Source of the DNA: Friedmanniella luteola
GTDB lineage: Bacteria > Actinomycetota > Actinomycetes > Propionibacteriales > Propionibacteriaceae
Direction of reading: 5' to 3'
Assembly: GCF_900105065.1 (NCBI RefSeq)
Contig: NZ_LT629749.1
Coordinates: forward strand, 3,162,001 to 3,226,000
DNA length: 64,000 nt
The translations under genes and the position numbers were made by a program. Below the pieces are notes generated by a model. The model made no database searches. It was given only the letters and a program-made list of their open reading frames with translations, and was not told where the DNA came from. Each line of letters begins with the position of its first letter. Positions within the stretch are counted from its first letter, which is position 1. Shown in pieces: positions 43,591 through 51,792 of this stretch.

Positions 43591-43656
43591 GGTGTTAGCG
43601 CTTGCCGTTCCGGTGGTAGCGTCTTCTGCATATCGGCGCTAAATACCAGCGCTACC
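43591..43656. promoter_or_regulatory. Repeated operator-like sites between tetR and the NmrA-like gene
   Basis: GGTGTTAGCG (43591-43600) and GGTGGTAGCG (43612-43621) are near-direct repeats. In inverse orientation CGCTAAATACC (43637-43647) and CGCTACC (43650-43656) recur. AGCGCT palindromes lie at 43598-43603 and 43648-43653. Such clustered half-sites in a divergent promoter fit TetR binding. Confidence 0.55.
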
Positions 43657-43671
43657 GGACAGGAGGACGGC

Positions 43672-44532
43672 ATGGACGTCATCACCGGTGCCACGGGGCA
43701 CCTCGGGAACCTGATCGTCGAGCAGCTGCTCGAGCGCCGGCCGGCCGCGGAGGTGGGCGTCAGCGTCCGCGACGTCACGAAGGCCGGGGCCCTCGCCGCA
43801 CGCGGGGTGCGCGTCCGGGCCGGTGACTTCACCGACCCGGCCTCGCTCGAGCACGCCTTCGAGGGAGCGCGACGCGTCCTGGTGGTCTCCGCCGCCATCC
43901 GCGGGGAGGGCGCGGTCGCCGCGAACCTCGCCGCCCTCGACGCCGCCCGGGCCGCCGGAGCGGAGCGCATCCTCTACACCAGCCACCAGGCCGCGTCCCG
44001 GGACTCCCTCTTCGCCGCCCAGCCGACGCACGCCGCGACCGAGGACCACCTGGCCGGCCTCGGCGTCCCCTTCACCGCCCTGCGGAACGGGTTCTACGCC
44101 AGCACGCTCGAGTTCCTCACCGCCGGAGCGGTGCAGACGGGGCAGCTGGCGGCACCGGCCGACGGGCCCGTGTCGTGGACCGCGCACGCCGACCTGGCCG
44201 AGGCCGCAGCCGTCGCGCTCACCGAGGACGGCGTCCTGGACGGCGTCACCCCTCCCCTGACCGCGCCCGAGATGCTCGACCTCGAGCAGGTGGCCGCCGT
44301 GCTGTCCGAGCTCACCGGGCGCACCGTCACGCGGGTCGTCGTGCCCGACGACCCGTGGCGGCAGAGCGCCGTCGAGCGGGGCATGCCGCCGGCGGCCGCC
44401 GACTTCACGCTGGGGCTGTACCGGGCGGCCCGCCGCGGGGAGTTCGCCGTCACCGACCCCACGCTGGAGGCGGTCATCGGTCACCGCCCCACCTCGGCGC
44501 GCTCCGTGCTCGCGGCCCTCGTCCGCGGGTGA
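43672..44532 (+). CDS. NmrA-like NAD(P)-binding protein (quinone oxidoreductase 2 type)
   Basis: A 286-residue atypical SDR. MDVITGATGHLGNLIVEQLLERRP binds NAD(P), followed by ARGVRVRAGDFTDPASLEHAFEGARRVLVVS. No YxxxK pair is conserved, as in NmrA/QOR2 proteins that sense or reduce quinones with NADPH. ATG follows AGGAGGACGG. Control by the divergent TetR regulator is strongly suggested by the operator-like repeats in the 100-bp gap. Confidence 0.87.
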   Translation: MDVITGATGHLGNLIVEQLLERRPAAEVGVSVRDVTKAGALAARGVRVRAGDFTDPASLEHAFEGARRVLVVSAAIRGEGAVAANLAALDAARAAGAERILYTSHQAASRDSLFAAQPTHAATEDHLAGLGVPFTALRNGFYASTLEFLTAGAVQTGQLAAPADGPVSWTAHADLAEAAAVALTEDGVLDGVTPPLTAPEMLDLEQVAAVLSELTGRTVTRVVVPDDPWRQSAVERGMPPAAADFTLGLYRAARRGEFAVTDPTLEAVIGHRPTSARSVLAALVRG

Positions 44533-44591
44533 GGTGACGCTCGGGCCGGCCCGCCCACCCCCTCCGCCGGCCCCTCGCTAGCATCGCGCTG

Positions 44592-44633
44592 ATGCGACGG
44601 CGGACGGTCAGGGAGCCCCGTGCCCGGGGATGA
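44592..44633 (+). other. Possible leaderless 13-codon upstream ORF overlapping DUF2332
   Basis: TAGCAT (44579-44584) is followed by 7 nt and an ATG at 44592, the leaderless-promoter geometry seen elsewhere. The frame encodes MRRRTVREPRARG and stops at 44633, 14 nt inside the DUF2332 gene in another frame. Coupling of translation is possible. It may simply be chance. Confidence 0.3.
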
Positions 44634-45687
44634 CGCGGCGCTCGCCCGAGCCTACCGGCGGTTCGGCGCGGTCCCCGCCGCGGGCCGGTCGCCGCTGCAC
44701 CAGCACGTCGCCCTCGCCCTGAGCACCTCGCCGGCGGTGCTGCGGGCCCTCGCTGCGGCGCCGGCCCGGCAGCGGGGCCCCGCCCGGGTCCTCGCCGCCG
44801 TCCAGGACCTCGCCCTCGCCGGGCGCGCCCCGGCGTTCGCCGCGGCCTGCGCCGCCCTCGACGCCGACGCCGCCGCCGAGGCCGCCGCCGAGGTCGTGCT
44901 GCGGAGGACCGACGCCGTGCTGGCCGTGGCCGGGCGCCGGCCGGTCCGGACCGACGAGACGGGGCGCGGCGCCGTGCTGCACCCGGCCATCGCCGAAGCG
45001 GCCCACCGGCTGGGCGCCGGGGCCGTCGGACTGGTCGACGTGGGTTGCTCGGCCGGGTTCGACCTGGACGTGGGCCGGGTCGGCGTCACCGCCAGCAACG
45101 GCCAGCGGTTCGGCGACCCGGCCTCCCCGGTCCAGCTGACCGTGTCCGTCGTCGGCGACCGGCCCCTCCCCGCACGGGACCTCCCGGAGGTCGTCGCCCG
45201 GGTCGGCGTCGACCGCGACCCGCTGGACGTCACCGACGCCGACGACGTCCGGTGGCTGCGCGCCTGCCTGGGACCGGACCAGCCCGGGCGGCGCGCCCGG
45301 CTCGACGCGGAGATGGCGCTGCTGGCCAGCGCTCCGCCGGTGCTGCTGCGCGGCGACGTCGTCGACCTGCTGCCCGCCGCGCTGGCCCGCGTCCCGGCCG
45401 GGGCCCTGCCGGTGGTGACCACCACGTGGGCCCTGTCGGCGGTCACGCCCGCCGGACGCCGCCGCTTCCTGCAGCACCTCGAGGAGGCGTCGGCGGGCCG
45501 GCCGGTGGCCTGGGTGTCGGCGGAAGGCGTCGGGGTGGCGCCCACCGTGCCGACCCTCGGCGACCGCCCCGCCTCCGGGCACAGCATCCTCGGCCTGGTG
45601 GTGCTCGACGGCTCGGCCCCGCAGGCGGAGGCGCTGGGCCGCTGCTGGTCGCGCGGCCGGCTGCTGGCCTGGCTGGGCGACGCCTGA
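44620..45687 (+). CDS. DUF2332 domain protein
   Basis: A 355-residue cytoplasmic protein of the DUF2332 family: FGAVPAAGRSPLHQHVALALSTSPAVLRALAAAP at the N-terminus, VGLVDVGCSAGFDLDVGRVGV in the middle and ALPVVTTTWALSAVTPAGRRRFLQHLEE towards the C-terminus. The VDVGCSAG segment resembles a SAM-type glycine loop, suggesting a methyltransferase-like fold, but no activity is known. GTG at 44620 follows AGGGAG. It converges with the GNAT gene with a 2-bp gap. Confidence 0.85.
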   Translation: MPGDDAALARAYRRFGAVPAAGRSPLHQHVALALSTSPAVLRALAAAPARQRGPARVLAAVQDLALAGRAPAFAAACAALDADAAAEAAAEVVLRRTDAVLAVAGRRPVRTDETGRGAVLHPAIAEAAHRLGAGAVGLVDVGCSAGFDLDVGRVGVTASNGQRFGDPASPVQLTVSVVGDRPLPARDLPEVVARVGVDRDPLDVTDADDVRWLRACLGPDQPGRRARLDAEMALLASAPPVLLRGDVVDLLPAALARVPAGALPVVTTTWALSAVTPAGRRRFLQHLEEASAGRPVAWVSAEGVGVAPTVPTLGDRPASGHSILGLVVLDGSAPQAEALGRCWSRGRLLAWLGDA

Positions 45688-45689
45688 CC

Positions 45690-46277
45690 TCAGTGCTTGC
45701 CGAGGGCGGCGCGGGCGGGCGAGGTGGCCCACTCCTCGACGAGCATGGCGAAGACGAGCTCGTCGGACCACACGCCCTTGAACAGCTCGTTGCGCACGAA
45801 GTGGGCCTCCCGGCGCATCCCCAGCCGGGCGGCCAGCCGGGCGGAGGCGTGGTTGCGGCTGTCGAGCCGGGCGACGACCCGGTGCAGCCCGAAGTCGTCG
45901 AAGGCGAGCGCCAGCAGGGCCGCGCACGCCTCCGTCGCGTAGCCGCGGCCGCGGGCGTCGGGGTGGAAGACGTAGCCGATCTCCCCGCCGGCGTGCTCGC
46001 GGCTGCGGAAGAACAGCACCACGTCCCCCACGAGCCGGCCCGTGCCCCGGTCCTCGACGCCCAGCGTCACGGCCTGCCCCTCGTCGGTGATCCGGGTCCG
46101 CCCGAGGTCACCGGCCAGCCGGCTCAGCAGGACCTCGCGGGTCATCGGCTCGAACGGGAGGTAGCGGCAGACGTCGGCGTCGCCGCGGTAGGTCAGCAGC
46201 GCGTCGACGTCGCGAGGCGTCAGCGGACGCAGCCGCAGGCGCGCGGTGGTCACCGGGTCCGGGGGCGTCAGCTGCAC
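45690..46277 (-). CDS. GNAT-family N-acetyltransferase (RimJ/RimL type)
   Basis: A 195-residue acetyltransferase. TARLRLRPLTPRDVDALLTYRGDADVCRYLPF opens the RimJ/RimL fold, EIGYVFHPDARGRGYATEACAALLALAFDDFGLHRVVARLDSRNHASARLAARLGMRREAHF contains the acetyl-CoA loop RGRGYA. It may acetylate an N-terminus, an antibiotic or a small amine. GTG at 46277 lies 6 nt after CAGGAT, consistent with leaderless transcription from a weak -10. Confidence 0.88.
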   Translation of the reverse strand: MQLTPPDPVTTARLRLRPLTPRDVDALLTYRGDADVCRYLPFEPMTREVLLSRLAGDLGRTRITDEGQAVTLGVEDRGTGRLVGDVVLFFRSREHAGGEIGYVFHPDARGRGYATEACAALLALAFDDFGLHRVVARLDSRNHASARLAARLGMRREAHFVRNELFKGVWSDELVFAMLVEEWATSPARAALGKH

Positions 46278-46373
46278 GGCTGGATCCTGCCAGCACCGAC
46301 GTCCCCGGAGCTCCTGCCCCAGCCACGCGAGCGGTCGGCGGTTCGGGCCGCCCCTACCCGCCGGTGCCGGCTC

Positions 46374-47378
46374 TCACCAGGCGTGCGCCGCCGGTGAGCG
46401 GCCCCGGCCGATCCGTCGACCCCGGTTGATGTCGAAGAGGTCGTCGAGCCGGCCCATCGCGGCGGCGTCGAGCTCGAGCGACGCCGCCCGGTCGAGGCCG
46501 TCCAGCTGGGCGACCGTGCGGACCCCGACGATCGCCGAGGTGACCGCGGGGTGCTGCAGGACCCACGCCGTCGCCACCACGTGCTCGGGCTCCCCCAGCT
46601 CCCGGCACAGCGCGGTGAAGTCGGCGAACTGCCGGTTCTCGGGTCCGAGGGAGATGCCGTACTCCGCCTCCACCTGCTGCGTGCGCGAGCCGTCGAAGGA
46701 CGCCGTCTTGCCGGTGAGCAGCCCGCCGGCCAGCGGCATGTAGACGATGACCCCGATCCCGAACGCCTCGGCCGCCGGCAGCACCTCCATCTCGGGCACC
46801 CGGCTCAGCAGGTTGTACTGGGTCTGCTCGGAGACGAAGCCGACGAAGCCCCGCTGCCACGCCTGCATCTGGGCCCGGGCCAGCCCCCACCCGGAGTAGT
46901 TGCTCGAGCCCGCGTAGAGCACGCTGCCGTCGGCCACGACGCGCTCGTAGGTGCCCCACAGCTCCTCGGCCGAGACGCGCTCGTCGATGTGGTGGACCTG
47001 GTAGAGGTCGACGCGGTCGGTCTGCAGCCGGCGCAGCGAGTCGGCCAGGTGCTTGCGCACCTTGTACGCCGAGAACCCGGCCTCCTCCCGCGCGATCCCG
47101 AGGTCCCCCATCGCGTGGTAGACCTTCGTGGCCAGGACGACCTCGTCGCGCGCCCCCGGCCGGCTGGCGAACCACCGGCCGATGATCTCCTCCGACCGGC
47201 CCCGACCGGCCTCGCCGCCGTACACGTTGGCGGTGTCGACGAAGGTGATGCCCAGCTCGAGCGCCCGGTCGAGGATGGCGTGCGACTCCTCCTCGGTGGC
47301 CTTGGGTCCGAAGTGCATGGTGCCGAGACAGATCTTGCTGACGGTCATGTTCGAGCGACCGAGCTTCGCGTACTCCAC
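46374..47378 (-). CDS. Aldo/keto reductase
   Basis: A 334-residue AKR TIM barrel. LGRSNMTVSKICLGTMHFG and FVDTANVYGGEAGRGRSEEIIG carry the catalytic Asp and Tyr, LATKVYH the Lys, and VDLYQVHHID the His. It reduces aldehydes or ketones with NADPH. It is divergent from the fucoside operon, so a role in sugar metabolism (fucose oxidation or aldehyde reduction) is possible. GTG at 47378 follows AGAGGAC. The C-terminus has a basic extension (INRGRRIGRGRS). Confidence 0.9.
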   Translation of the reverse strand: MEYAKLGRSNMTVSKICLGTMHFGPKATEEESHAILDRALELGITFVDTANVYGGEAGRGRSEEIIGRWFASRPGARDEVVLATKVYHAMGDLGIAREEAGFSAYKVRKHLADSLRRLQTDRVDLYQVHHIDERVSAEELWGTYERVVADGSVLYAGSSNYSGWGLARAQMQAWQRGFVGFVSEQTQYNLLSRVPEMEVLPAAEAFGIGVIVYMPLAGGLLTGKTASFDGSRTQQVEAEYGISLGPENRQFADFTALCRELGEPEHVVATAWVLQHPAVTSAIVGVRTVAQLDGLDRAASLELDAAAMGRLDDLFDINRGRRIGRGRSPAAHAW

Positions 47379-47622
47379 CGCTGTCCTCTCCGGGCCGGCC
47401 CGACGGGCGCCCTGGTGGCCGGCGGAGCCCCCCCGCCGGTGCTGCGCCGCCGGCGACGACGGCGCTCTCGGACCGGAGTCCTCCGATCTCTGGCGTCAGT
47501 GTGGGCCCGGAGCGCCTGCCACCGCAAGGGGCTGCCGTCGCGCCCGCCCGGCCGCCGCGAGGCTGCCGCGAGGGGCTCGGTCCGGTCGCGCCGGGCGTCG
47601 ACCACGACGTCCCGCCCGACCC

Positions 47623-47668
47623 TTGACAGCACGCGGCCACCGCCCGACGATCAGACCTACGAGGTCTG
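47623..47668 (+). promoter_or_regulatory. Promoter with perfect palindromic operator upstream of the fucoside operon
   Basis: A consensus -35 TTGACA (47623-47628) is spaced 17 nt from GACGAT (47646-47651), a plausible -10. A perfect 17-bp palindrome CAGACCT-ACG-AGGTCTG (47652-47668) immediately follows, covering the expected start site. Binding there would block transcription. The GntR/FCD regulator encoded in the operon is the likely repressor. Confidence 0.65.
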
Positions 47669-47741
47669 AGGTGTGACCCACCTCACTCCCCACCACCGGC
47701 GTGGCCGGCGGGACGACGACGTCTCTGCTCGAAGGAGTGCT

Positions 47742-49001
47742 GTGCGGAAATCTCGGTTCCTCAAGATCGCGACCGCGGCCACGGCCGCGGTGATGCTCGC
47801 CGGGTGCAGCGGAGGTGGTGAGCCCAGCTCCTCGGGCTCCGGCTCCGGCGACCAGCCGGTCGAGCTGACCTGGTTCATGTGGTCGGGCTCGGACGTCGAG
47901 AAGGACGCCTGGATCAAGGTCGGCGACATGGTCACGGCGAAGTACCCGAACATCACGATCAAGTTCGAGACGACGCCCTTCAACGACTTCTGGACCAAGC
48001 TCACCACAGAGGCGGCCAGCGGCCAGGCGGCCTGCATCGTCGGCCTGCAGGGCCAACGCGCACCCCAGTTCGGCAGCTTCCTGCTGCCGCTCGACGACTA
48101 CATGGCCGAGAGCGGCGTCAAGGCCGCCGACTACGTGCCCAGCATCATGGACGGGCTGAAGTACGAGGGGCAGCAGGTCGCCATCCCCTACGACGTCGGC
48201 CCCTACGTGATGTTCTACAACAAGGACGCGTTCAAGGCGGCCGGGCTGGCGGAGCCGAAGATCGGCTGGACCACTGAGGACTTCACGACCGCGGCGAAGA
48301 CCCTGACCAAGGCCCCGAAGTATGGCTACTTCGCGCGCAGCGACATCGGGGACCTGATGCCGTGGGTGCTCAGCCAGTCCGGCAAGGCGGCGGTGGACGA
48401 CCAGGGCCAGCTCGCCGTCGACAACGCCGAGTGGAAGGCCACCGCCGAGTGGTACACCCGGTTGATCACCGAGGAGAAGGTGGCCGCCCAGGTGCCGAGC
48501 GCCAACTCCTCGTCCGCCGCCGCCAACCAGTTCCTGTCCGGCAACGCCTACATGGCCCCCGACGGGCCGTGGTCGCTGATCAACACCCGGGCGCTGGCCA
48601 AGTTCGACGTCGGCATCGCGCCCATGCCGGCGGGGGCGGCCGGCTCCAAGACCTGGTCCGACGGCTCGGGCTTCGGCATCACGCAGAGCTGCAAGAACCC
48701 GGACGAGGCCTTCAAGGCGATCAGCGTCATCACCGGAGCCGAGGCGGAGACCTACCTGGCCGAGCAGGGCCGGGCCTACCCGGCCCTGATCTCCACCCAG
48801 CAGGCCTGGTACGAGGGCAACAAGACCGAGGACGTCAAGCCGGTGATGGACTACGCCCTGCAGAACTCCGTGCCGTTCAAGACCACCCCGACCTGGCAGC
48901 AGGTGACGACGGTCTACTCCAAGCAGGCCGTGGCCACCTACAACGGCCAGGGGTCCGTGGACGAGCTGCTGAGCCAGACGCAGGCGGCGGGCGCCTCCTG
49001 A
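47742..49001 (+). CDS. Carbohydrate ABC transporter substrate-binding lipoprotein
   Basis: A 419-residue family 1 solute-binding protein. The N-terminus (VRKSRFLKIATAATAAVMLAGCSGG) has a lipobox LAGC, so it is anchored to the outer face of the membrane. The mature part shows VELTWFMWSGSDVEKDAWIKVGDMVTAKYPNITIKF and the MSKE-like core of CUT1 sugar-binding proteins. With two permeases and two fucosidases it probably captures fucosylated oligosaccharides. GTG at 47742 follows AAGGAG. The ATPase is not encoded here and is presumably a shared MsmK-type subunit. Confidence 0.9.
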   Translation: MRKSRFLKIATAATAAVMLAGCSGGGEPSSSGSGSGDQPVELTWFMWSGSDVEKDAWIKVGDMVTAKYPNITIKFETTPFNDFWTKLTTEAASGQAACIVGLQGQRAPQFGSFLLPLDDYMAESGVKAADYVPSIMDGLKYEGQQVAIPYDVGPYVMFYNKDAFKAAGLAEPKIGWTTEDFTTAAKTLTKAPKYGYFARSDIGDLMPWVLSQSGKAAVDDQGQLAVDNAEWKATAEWYTRLITEEKVAAQVPSANSSSAAANQFLSGNAYMAPDGPWSLINTRALAKFDVGIAPMPAGAAGSKTWSDGSGFGITQSCKNPDEAFKAISVITGAEAETYLAEQGRAYPALISTQQAWYEGNKTEDVKPVMDYALQNSVPFKTTPTWQQVTTVYSKQAVATYNGQGSVDELLSQTQAAGAS

Positions 49002-49008
49002 GCCTGGT

Positions 49009-49056
49009 GGGCCGGTCCCGCCGACGGCGCTGCCGCGGCGCCGACGGGACCGGCCC
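49009..49056 (+). terminator. Long hairpin between binding-protein and permease genes
   Basis: GGGCCGGTCCCG (49009-49020) pairs perfectly with CGGGACCGGCCC (49045-49056), with further internal pairing of GGCGC/GCGCC. It follows the binding-protein stop by 8 nt. Such structures commonly attenuate transcription into, or protect mRNA upstream of, the permease genes. Confidence 0.65.
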
Positions 49057-49110
49057 CCGCAGGTTCCCCGGCCGCACCCCGCGGCCCGCCCACCGACCCG
49101 GAGGACGTCC

Positions 49111-50046
49111 ATGGCACTGCCCGTCAGCACGATCACCAGCACGGCCACCGTCAGCGCGGCCGAGCTCCGGCGTGGCCGACGAGGCGACGGGGCCGCGGCC
49201 ACCGGGTTCCTCGCCCCCAGCCTGCTGGGCCTGCTCGCCTTCACCGCGTTCCCGATCGTGGCGTCGGTGGCGCTCAGCTTCTACAACTGGCCCGTCTTCG
49301 GCCGGCACACCTTCACCGGCCTCAAGAACTACGAGACGCTGCTGGCCAGCGAGGCCTTCCACACCGCGGTGCTCAACACGCTGCTGTTCGTCGTGCTCTA
49401 CGTCCCGCTCAACATCGTGGTCTCGCTGGGGCTGGCGGTCTGGATCAGCCCCCGGATCAAGGGCCGGGGCGCCTACCGGACGATCTTCTTCATCCCGGCG
49501 GTCACCCCGGTGGTGGCGAACGCCGCCATCTTCTCCCTGATCCTGTCGCCCAACGGGCTGGTCGACTCCCTGTCGCAGACCTGGTTCGGGAAGCAGGCGC
49601 CGAACTTCCTCGGCTCCACCACCTGGGCCATGGCCGCCGTCGTCCTGCTCTCCATCTGGCAGGGCTTCGGGTACAACATGCTGGTCTTCTCGGCCGCGCT
49701 CGACGCGGTGCCGGCCACCCTCACCGAGCAGGCGGCGATCGACGGGGCCGGCACCTTCGCCCGCTTCTTCAAGATCGTCCTGCCGCTGCTCACCCCGTCG
49801 ATCTTCTTCGCGGTGGTGCTGACCCTGATCTCGTCCTTCCAGGTGTTCACCCAGGCCTACGTGCTCACCGGCGGTGGCCCGGGCAACACGACGACGACGA
49901 TGGTGCTCTACCTCTACGAGCAGGGTTTCCGCTTCTTCAAGCTCGGGCTGGCCTCGGCCGTCGCCTGGGTGCTGTTCCTGATCATCCTCGCGATCACCGT
50001 GTTCCAGTTCGTCGGCCAGAAGAAGTGGGTCAACTATGACCAGTGA
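49111..50046 (+). CDS. Sugar ABC transporter permease, MalF/UgpA-like (CUT1)
   Basis: A 311-residue inner-membrane permease with six or more helices. GFLAPSLLGLLAFTAFPIVASVALSFYNW is helix 1 and the EAA loop is EQAAIDGAGTFARFFKIVLPLLTPSIFF (EAA---G---I-LP), which docks the ATPase. The N-terminus (~25 residues) is cytoplasmic. It pairs with the next permease, which overlaps by 11 bp. ATG follows GGAGG. Confidence 0.93.
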   Translation: MALPVSTITSTATVSAAELRRGRRGDGAAATGFLAPSLLGLLAFTAFPIVASVALSFYNWPVFGRHTFTGLKNYETLLASEAFHTAVLNTLLFVVLYVPLNIVVSLGLAVWISPRIKGRGAYRTIFFIPAVTPVVANAAIFSLILSPNGLVDSLSQTWFGKQAPNFLGSTTWAMAAVVLLSIWQGFGYNMLVFSAALDAVPATLTEQAAIDGAGTFARFFKIVLPLLTPSIFFAVVLTLISSFQVFTQAYVLTGGGPGNTTTTMVLYLYEQGFRFFKLGLASAVAWVLFLIILAITVFQFVGQKKWVNYDQ

Positions 50047-50950
50047 CCTCCGCGCGGCTCCCGCGTCCGCCGCCGGACCGGCCCACCCGGCCGGCTCCCC
50101 CGCCCCCACCCGACGACCGCGCCGGCGCGGCTCCCGGGTGACGGCGGTCGTCTCGCAGACCCTGCTGAGCGTCGTGGCCCTGGTCTTCCTGCTGCCGATC
50201 ATCTGGATGGTGCTGTCGGCCCTGAAGAGCGGCGGGGAGGTGTTCACGGTGCCCCCGCGCCCGTTCGGGGAGCACCTGGTGTTCAGCAACTTCGTGGAGG
50301 CGTGGAACTTCCTGCCGTTCGGGCGCTTCATCCTCAACACGCTGCTGGTCGCCGGCCTCGGCACCGTGATCACGCTGGTCGCCTCGGCCATGTCGGCCTA
50401 CGCCTTCGCCCGGCTGCACTTCCGGATGCGGGAGCAGCTGTTCGTGCTCTACCTCAGCACCCTCATCGTGCCGCAGGAGGTGATCGTGATACCGATGTTC
50501 CTGATCATGCAGCGGCTGGGGTGGGTGAACACCTTCCAGGGACTGATCCTGCCGTGGGCGTTCACGGCGTTCGGCACCTTCCTGCTGCGGCAGTTCTTCC
50601 TGACCATCCCGATCGAGCTGGAGGAGGCGGTCAAGATCGACGGCGCCGGCCACGTGCGGATCCTCACCCAGATCATCGCGCCGATCGCCGCGCCGGCGTT
50701 CGCCGTGCTGGCGGTCTTCACCTTCATCAGCTTCTGGAACAGCTTCCTGTGGCCGCTGATCATCGTCAACGACACGAGCATGATGACCGTCCCCCTCGGG
50801 CTCCAGCTCTTCCTCGGCCAGCAGGCGCAGCGCTGGGAGCTGCTGATGGCCGCCGCGACCATCTCCATGGTGCCGACCGTGCTGCTCGTGCTCGTGCTGC
50901 AGAAGTACCTGGTGCGCGGCATCGCGCTGTCCGGGCTGGGTGGCCGGTGA
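50036..50950 (+). CDS. Sugar ABC transporter permease, MalG/UgpE-like (CUT1)
   Basis: A 304-residue permease. A Pro/Arg-rich cytoplasmic N-terminus precedes helix 1 (SQTLLSVVALVFLLPIIWMVLSALK). The EAA motif is ELEEAVKIDGAGHVRILTQIIAPIAAPAFAVLAVFTF, and a typical VRGIALSGLGGR C-terminus follows. It overlaps the upstream permease by 11 bp and the GntR gene by 4 bp (GTGA), so all are one transcription unit. Confidence 0.93.
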   Translation: MTSDLRAAPASAAGPAHPAGSPAPTRRPRRRGSRVTAVVSQTLLSVVALVFLLPIIWMVLSALKSGGEVFTVPPRPFGEHLVFSNFVEAWNFLPFGRFILNTLLVAGLGTVITLVASAMSAYAFARLHFRMREQLFVLYLSTLIVPQEVIVIPMFLIMQRLGWVNTFQGLILPWAFTAFGTFLLRQFFLTIPIELEEAVKIDGAGHVRILTQIIAPIAAPAFAVLAVFTFISFWNSFLWPLIIVNDTSMMTVPLGLQLFLGQQAQRWELLMAAATISMVPTVLLVLVLQKYLVRGIALSGLGGR

Positions 50951-51792
50951 GCCTCGACCGACCGCCCACCCGCCGCGTGCCGCGGGGGACGCTCCTACCG
51001 GGACGGGAGAAGCGGACCCGCACCAGCGTCACCGACGACGCCATCACCCGGATCCGGCACATGATCCTCACCGGCGAGCTGGCCCCCGGCGACAAGCTGC
51101 CGCCGGAGTCCGAGCTGGCCGCCGAGCTGGGGCTCTCCCGGACCTCGCTCCGGGAGGCGGTGCGCGCGCTGACGCTGCTGGGGGTGATCGACACCCGGCA
51201 GGGCGACGCGAGCTACATCACCAGCCTGGGGCCCGAGCTGCTGCTCAACGCCCTGGGCCTCGCCATGGACCTGCAGCGCGAGGACACGATGGCCGACCTG
51301 GTGGGCGTCCGGCGGGTGCTGGAGCCCGCGGCCACCGCGCTGGCGGCCGCCCGCGTGACCGCCGACGACATCGCGCACCTGCGGGGCCTGATCCGACCCG
51401 GTCTCACCGAGGACCGCGCCCGTGAGGCCGTGGAGCTCGACTGGGAGTTCCACCACGAGATCGCGCTCTCCTCGGGCAACGAGCTGCTGGTCGCCCTGCT
51501 CGACGGGCTCACCGCCCCGACCGTGCGGATGCGCACCTGGCGGGGGCTGACCGTCCCCGGCGCGCTCGACCGGACGCTGGCCGAGCACGAGGCCATCGTC
51601 GACGCGCTGGAGGCGGGCGACCCCGAGCTGGCCCGGGCGGCCGCGACCGTCCACGTGGCCGGCGTCGAGGCCTGGGTCCGCGCCCTGCCGCCCGGTTGGA
51701 GCGCCCGTGCCGCCGAGGAGGTACGCCTCCAGTCCAGCCCCGTCCACCGCACCCCACCCGAACCCGGTCCCCCCACCCTGGAGCCCCGATGA
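50947..51792 (+). CDS. GntR-family regulator, FadR/FCD subfamily
   Basis: A 281-residue regulator. The N-terminal winged helix is DDAITRIRHMILTGELAPGDKLPPESELAAELGLSRTSLREAVRALTLLGVI; the all-helical FCD effector domain (residues ~95-240) includes ELDWEFHHEIALSSGNELLVALLD with metal-ligand His residues. A Pro-rich tail ends the protein. Encoded between the permeases and fucosidases (overlaps GTGA and ATGA), it most likely represses this operon via the palindrome at 47652. A fucose-derived sugar would be the inducer by inference. Confidence 0.92.
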   Translation: MSLDRPPTRRVPRGTLLPGREKRTRTSVTDDAITRIRHMILTGELAPGDKLPPESELAAELGLSRTSLREAVRALTLLGVIDTRQGDASYITSLGPELLLNALGLAMDLQREDTMADLVGVRRVLEPAATALAAARVTADDIAHLRGLIRPGLTEDRAREAVELDWEFHHEIALSSGNELLVALLDGLTAPTVRMRTWRGLTVPGALDRTLAEHEAIVDALEAGDPELARAAATVHVAGVEAWVRALPPGWSARAAEEVRLQSSPVHRTPPEPGPPTLEPR

